Positions 32,932 through 34,455 of a stretch of DNA of 34,455 nucleotides are shown here, piece after piece (the stretch's first letter is position 1; each line of letters opens with the position of its first letter). The DNA is from Actinomycetes bacterium (GTDB lineage Bacteria; Actinomycetota; Humimicrobiia; Humimicrobiales; Humimicrobiaceae), in contig JAIOXO010000018.1 of assembly GCA_022396035.1 (NCBI GenBank), positions 1 to 34,455 of the forward strand, read 5' to 3'. The notes below the pieces were generated by a model, which did not search any database, was not told the DNA's origin, and saw only the letters and a program-made list of their open reading frames with translations. Position numbers and translations under genes: made by a program.

Positions 32932-33423
32932 CTATTCATCTTTTATTCCATCATTTAAAACAGCAGCAAAATTATCTATGTTTTCAGGTAAAAGCCTGGA
33001 AACATCCTGATCGGTTTTAAGCATCTTTTTCATCATTCCCCTGAACAGAAAATTCAGCTTCTTAAGCTCTATTTCTCCCCCGAAAAAACCTCTGGCTATT
33101 GCCCTTTCTACCAGCTGGGTCCCAAACCCGTCTTCCATTTGCTTTTCTGCCTGTTTCCCATGCTCCAGGCAGCAAAGAAAAAGCCCAACCTTCTTATTCA
33201 GTAAAGTATCCAAATTCTTCTTAACATAGCCGGCCACTTCCTTATTTATTTTACCGGCCATAATGGAACCGCCTATTATGATTTGGCTATATGGCTCCAG
33301 AGCTATATCCTTAGATCTGGCCAGGTTCTTTACATCCACCTGTCCCTTTATTTTATCCGACAGTTGATTTGCACATTTTTCAGTGCATCCGTATCTGGTA
33401 GCATACAGTATCAAGGTTGACAT
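32932..33423 (-). CDS. Flavodoxin-domain protein (HemG-like)
   Basis: A 163-residue flavodoxin-fold protein of the Flavodoxin_5/HemG-like type. The FMN phosphate loop is LILYATRYGCTEKCA (4-18), and YSQIIIGGSIMAGKI and FLCCLEHGKQAE supply the later flavin-binding loops. HemG itself oxidises protoporphyrinogen, but many anaerobes without haem synthesis have related proteins of unknown role, so the reaction is unassigned. It is coupled to the YbaN-like gene downstream. The divergent 217-base gap to the TIGR00725 gene holds its promoter. Confidence 0.86.
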   Translation of the reverse strand: MSTLILYATRYGCTEKCANQLSDKIKGQVDVKNLARSKDIALEPYSQIIIGGSIMAGKINKEVAGYVKKNLDTLLNKKVGLFLCCLEHGKQAEKQMEDGFGTQLVERAIARGFFGGEIELKKLNFLFRGMMKKMLKTDQDVSRLLPENIDNFAAVLNDGIKDE

Positions 33424-33555
33424 AGTCTTCCCCTTTTTATAATGTTTTGTAACTATTTTAGCTAATAAAGGATAATAATTAAAACTAATTTTGTACAGGC
33501 AAGCTATCCCAAAGTTACGGTTACTCCCTGTGGTAGTTTGCAGCCTGTCTATAAT

Positions 33556-33571
33556 TTTTATAGCTATAAAA
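33556..33571. promoter_or_regulatory. 16-bp palindrome in the divergent gap
   Basis: TTTTATAGCTATAAAA is a perfect 16-base palindrome, part of a near-perfect 25-base one (33551-33575, one extra T on the left arm). It sits in the 217-base gap between the flavodoxin-like and TIGR00725 genes and could be an operator. Nothing else in the gap (33424-33640) looks like a gene. Confidence 0.35.
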
Positions 33572-33640
33572 TTATGTTAATATGATTATCTGAATAATAT
33601 TTGGGTATTATTTCTTAAATTTAAAGTTGAGGGGAAGGCT

Positions 33641-34144
33641 ATGCTGGAAAAAACCAAACAGTTAATAAAAATATCAGTAATCGGAGGCAGCAGAATAAAA
33701 CCGGGAAGCCCTGTCTATAATGCTGCCTTTAAAGTCGGCCAGAACATTGCCAGCAGCGGAGCAATACTGGTCTGTGGCGGCCTTACCGGTGTAATGGAAG
33801 CTGCCTGCAGGGGGGCCAAGGACAAAGGAGGGTTAACCATAGGCATACTCCCCTCTACCGATAAAGCCTCTGCTAACCAGTGGGTGGACATACCTATTCC
33901 TACCGGCCTGGGTTATGCCAGGAATTCACTGGTAGTACTTTCCGGAGATGCAGTAATTGCAATAGACGGAGCAGACGGAACCTTATCAGAAATTGGTTAT
34001 GCCCTTACCTTCAGTAAACCCTTGATCGGACTGAATACCTGGAACATAGAACCGTGCGGCAGTGTAGCTGCTCCCAGAATAATACCGGCTGCATCACCTG
34101 CGGAAGCAGTAGCCAAAGCTATGGACTGCGTTATAGACCGATAA
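33641..34144 (+). CDS. TIGR00725 (SLOG-type) family protein
   Basis: A 167-residue Rossmann-like protein of the LOG/SLOG group. ISVIGGSRIKPGS starts the fold. CGGLTGVMEAACRGAKDKGG (45-64) is the nucleotide-binding GG-x2-G-x-ME motif, and GADGTLSEIGYAL (110-122) corresponds to the PGGxGTxxE loop of LOG proteins, with E117. TIGR00725 proteins lack a proven function; relatives hydrolyse nucleotide N-glycosidic bonds or bind nucleotide signals. A GAGGGGAAGG ribosome site precedes the ATG. It converges on the DUF1844 gene over a shared terminator. Confidence 0.9.
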   Translation: MLEKTKQLIKISVIGGSRIKPGSPVYNAAFKVGQNIASSGAILVCGGLTGVMEAACRGAKDKGGLTIGILPSTDKASANQWVDIPIPTGLGYARNSLVVLSGDAVIAIDGADGTLSEIGYALTFSKPLIGLNTWNIEPCGSVAAPRIIPAASPAEAVAKAMDCVIDR

Positions 34145-34180
34145 ACTTGTCGCCTCCAGCAGCCATCAGGTAAAAATTAT

Positions 34181-34249
34181 TACCATATCCGGTTAAGGTA
34201 AAAGAAAGAACTATATGCCGGTCTTTACCCGGCCTGGCCGGATATGGTA
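34181..34249. terminator. Bidirectional intrinsic terminator
   Basis: Perfect 12-bp inverted repeat: TACCATATCCGG (34181-34192) and CCGGATATGGTA (34238-34249). A 45-base loop holds an inner hairpin (GCCGG 217-221 with CCGGC 229-233 in the last three digits). On the plus strand the right arm is followed by TTTTT; on the minus strand the left arm is followed by AATAATTTTT. This serves both the TIGR00725 gene (plus) and the DUF1844 gene (minus). Confidence 0.65.
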
Positions 34250-34254
34250 TTTTT

Positions 34255-34455
34255 CTATTTAAATATCTTTACAAAGTTGAGCTGGAGATTGGAAAGAGAG
34301 GAATTAAGGTTTTCCCTTTCTTCCGCTGAAAGCTCGTCATTTACCACTTTTAACAGTGAATCAAAAGCATCAACTGCCAGCTTGGCATCCTCCTGGTTTT
34401 TAAACCGGTCATTGGTTCCTGCCGGCAATCCCATCTTCTTATAGGCCAGACTGGA
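34255..34455 (-). CDS. DUF1844 family protein, C-terminal part (cut by window edge)
   Basis: Reading the minus strand from the right edge gives 66 codons and a TAG at 34255-34257. The text includes LAYKKMGLPAG, QEDAKLAVDAFDSLLKVVND and LSAEERENLNSSLSNLQLNF. This matches the C-terminus of DUF1844 proteins, whose hallmark is a D-x3-A-x2-A-I/V-D run followed by LTEEE-x-L-x2-L-x2-LR-x-Y. The N-terminus is outside the window. The family is short, helical and uncharacterised. A shared hairpin terminator lies just past its stop. Confidence 0.75.
   Translation of the reverse strand, partial: SSLAYKKMGLPAGTNDRFKNQEDAKLAVDAFDSLLKVVNDELSAEERENLNSSLSNLQLNFVKIFK

Noticed and set aside
1-34455. CRISPR arrays, tRNA or rRNA genes, prophage or toxin-antitoxin loci
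   Set aside because: No regularly spaced direct repeats, cloverleaf-type sequences, rRNA-like stretches or phage/toxin protein motifs were seen on either strand by eye.

Overview
The window reads as chromosome from a strictly anaerobic bacterium of moderate-to-low GC content (about 40-45% by eye) that uses ATA and AGG/AGA codons freely and packs its genes tightly. It has an Rnf ion-pumping complex, a superoxide reductase, a flavodiiron protein, several lipobox lipoproteins and an LCP cell-wall ligase. No LPS or outer-membrane gene is visible. This fits an uncultured anaerobic Actinobacteriota, Clostridia or Atribacterota-like lineage, but no rRNA or tRNA is present and I cannot fix the taxon.

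Region 1 (1-5.7 kb, minus strand): the 5' part of an IS1634-type transposase cut by the window edge, the nickel regulator NikR, a SAM methyltransferase, and a YhaN/YhaO (Rad50/Mre11-like) pair preceded by a small unknown gene. A stand-alone cobalamin-dependent methionine synthase reactivation-domain protein (plus strand, 5.8-6.5 kb) converges on rnfB with one base between them.

Region 2 (6.5-20.6 kb, minus strand): an uninterrupted directon. In transcription order it holds peroxiredoxin, desulfoferrodoxin, ferritin, a hairpin, flavodiiron protein and a TIGR02757 protein; then a DUF4214-LCP fusion, MATE exporter, cupin, duplicated-domain lipoprotein, ApbE and rnfCDGEAB. Prx, Dfx and FDP remove peroxide, superoxide and oxygen, and ferritin stores the iron. 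ApbE attaches FMN to RnfG and RnfD, and Rnf couples ferredoxin:NAD+ electron transfer to ion pumping.

Region 3 (20.7-27.0 kb) is the most unusual part. A DOMON-type lipoprotein faces an operon of a beta-propeller lipoprotein, an FNR-like flavoprotein, a 3-TM His-pair membrane protein, a membrane-anchored protein with two tandem sulfite-oxidase-type Moco folds and no Mo-ligand cysteine, and a 2-TM His-pair protein. Diverging from it are a Gln/Cys-rich secreted protein, a DUF4405-like His-pair membrane protein, an ECF sigma factor and a DUF5667 putative anti-sigma. I infer a trans-membrane electron-transfer module under envelope/redox control.

Region 4 (27.0-34.5 kb): an M48 CAAX-type protease abutting a DUF362 ferredoxin-like protein, a coiled-coil M23 peptidoglycan hydrolase, an orphan ZnuA-like metal-binding lipoprotein, a GGDEF gene broken by two in-frame stops, an HD-domain protein, a YbaN-type membrane protein, a flavodoxin-like protein, a TIGR00725 protein, and a DUF1844 gene cut by the right edge. 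The last two converge on a bidirectional terminator. No stretch over 300 bases lacks a gene; no tRNA, rRNA or CRISPR array was seen.
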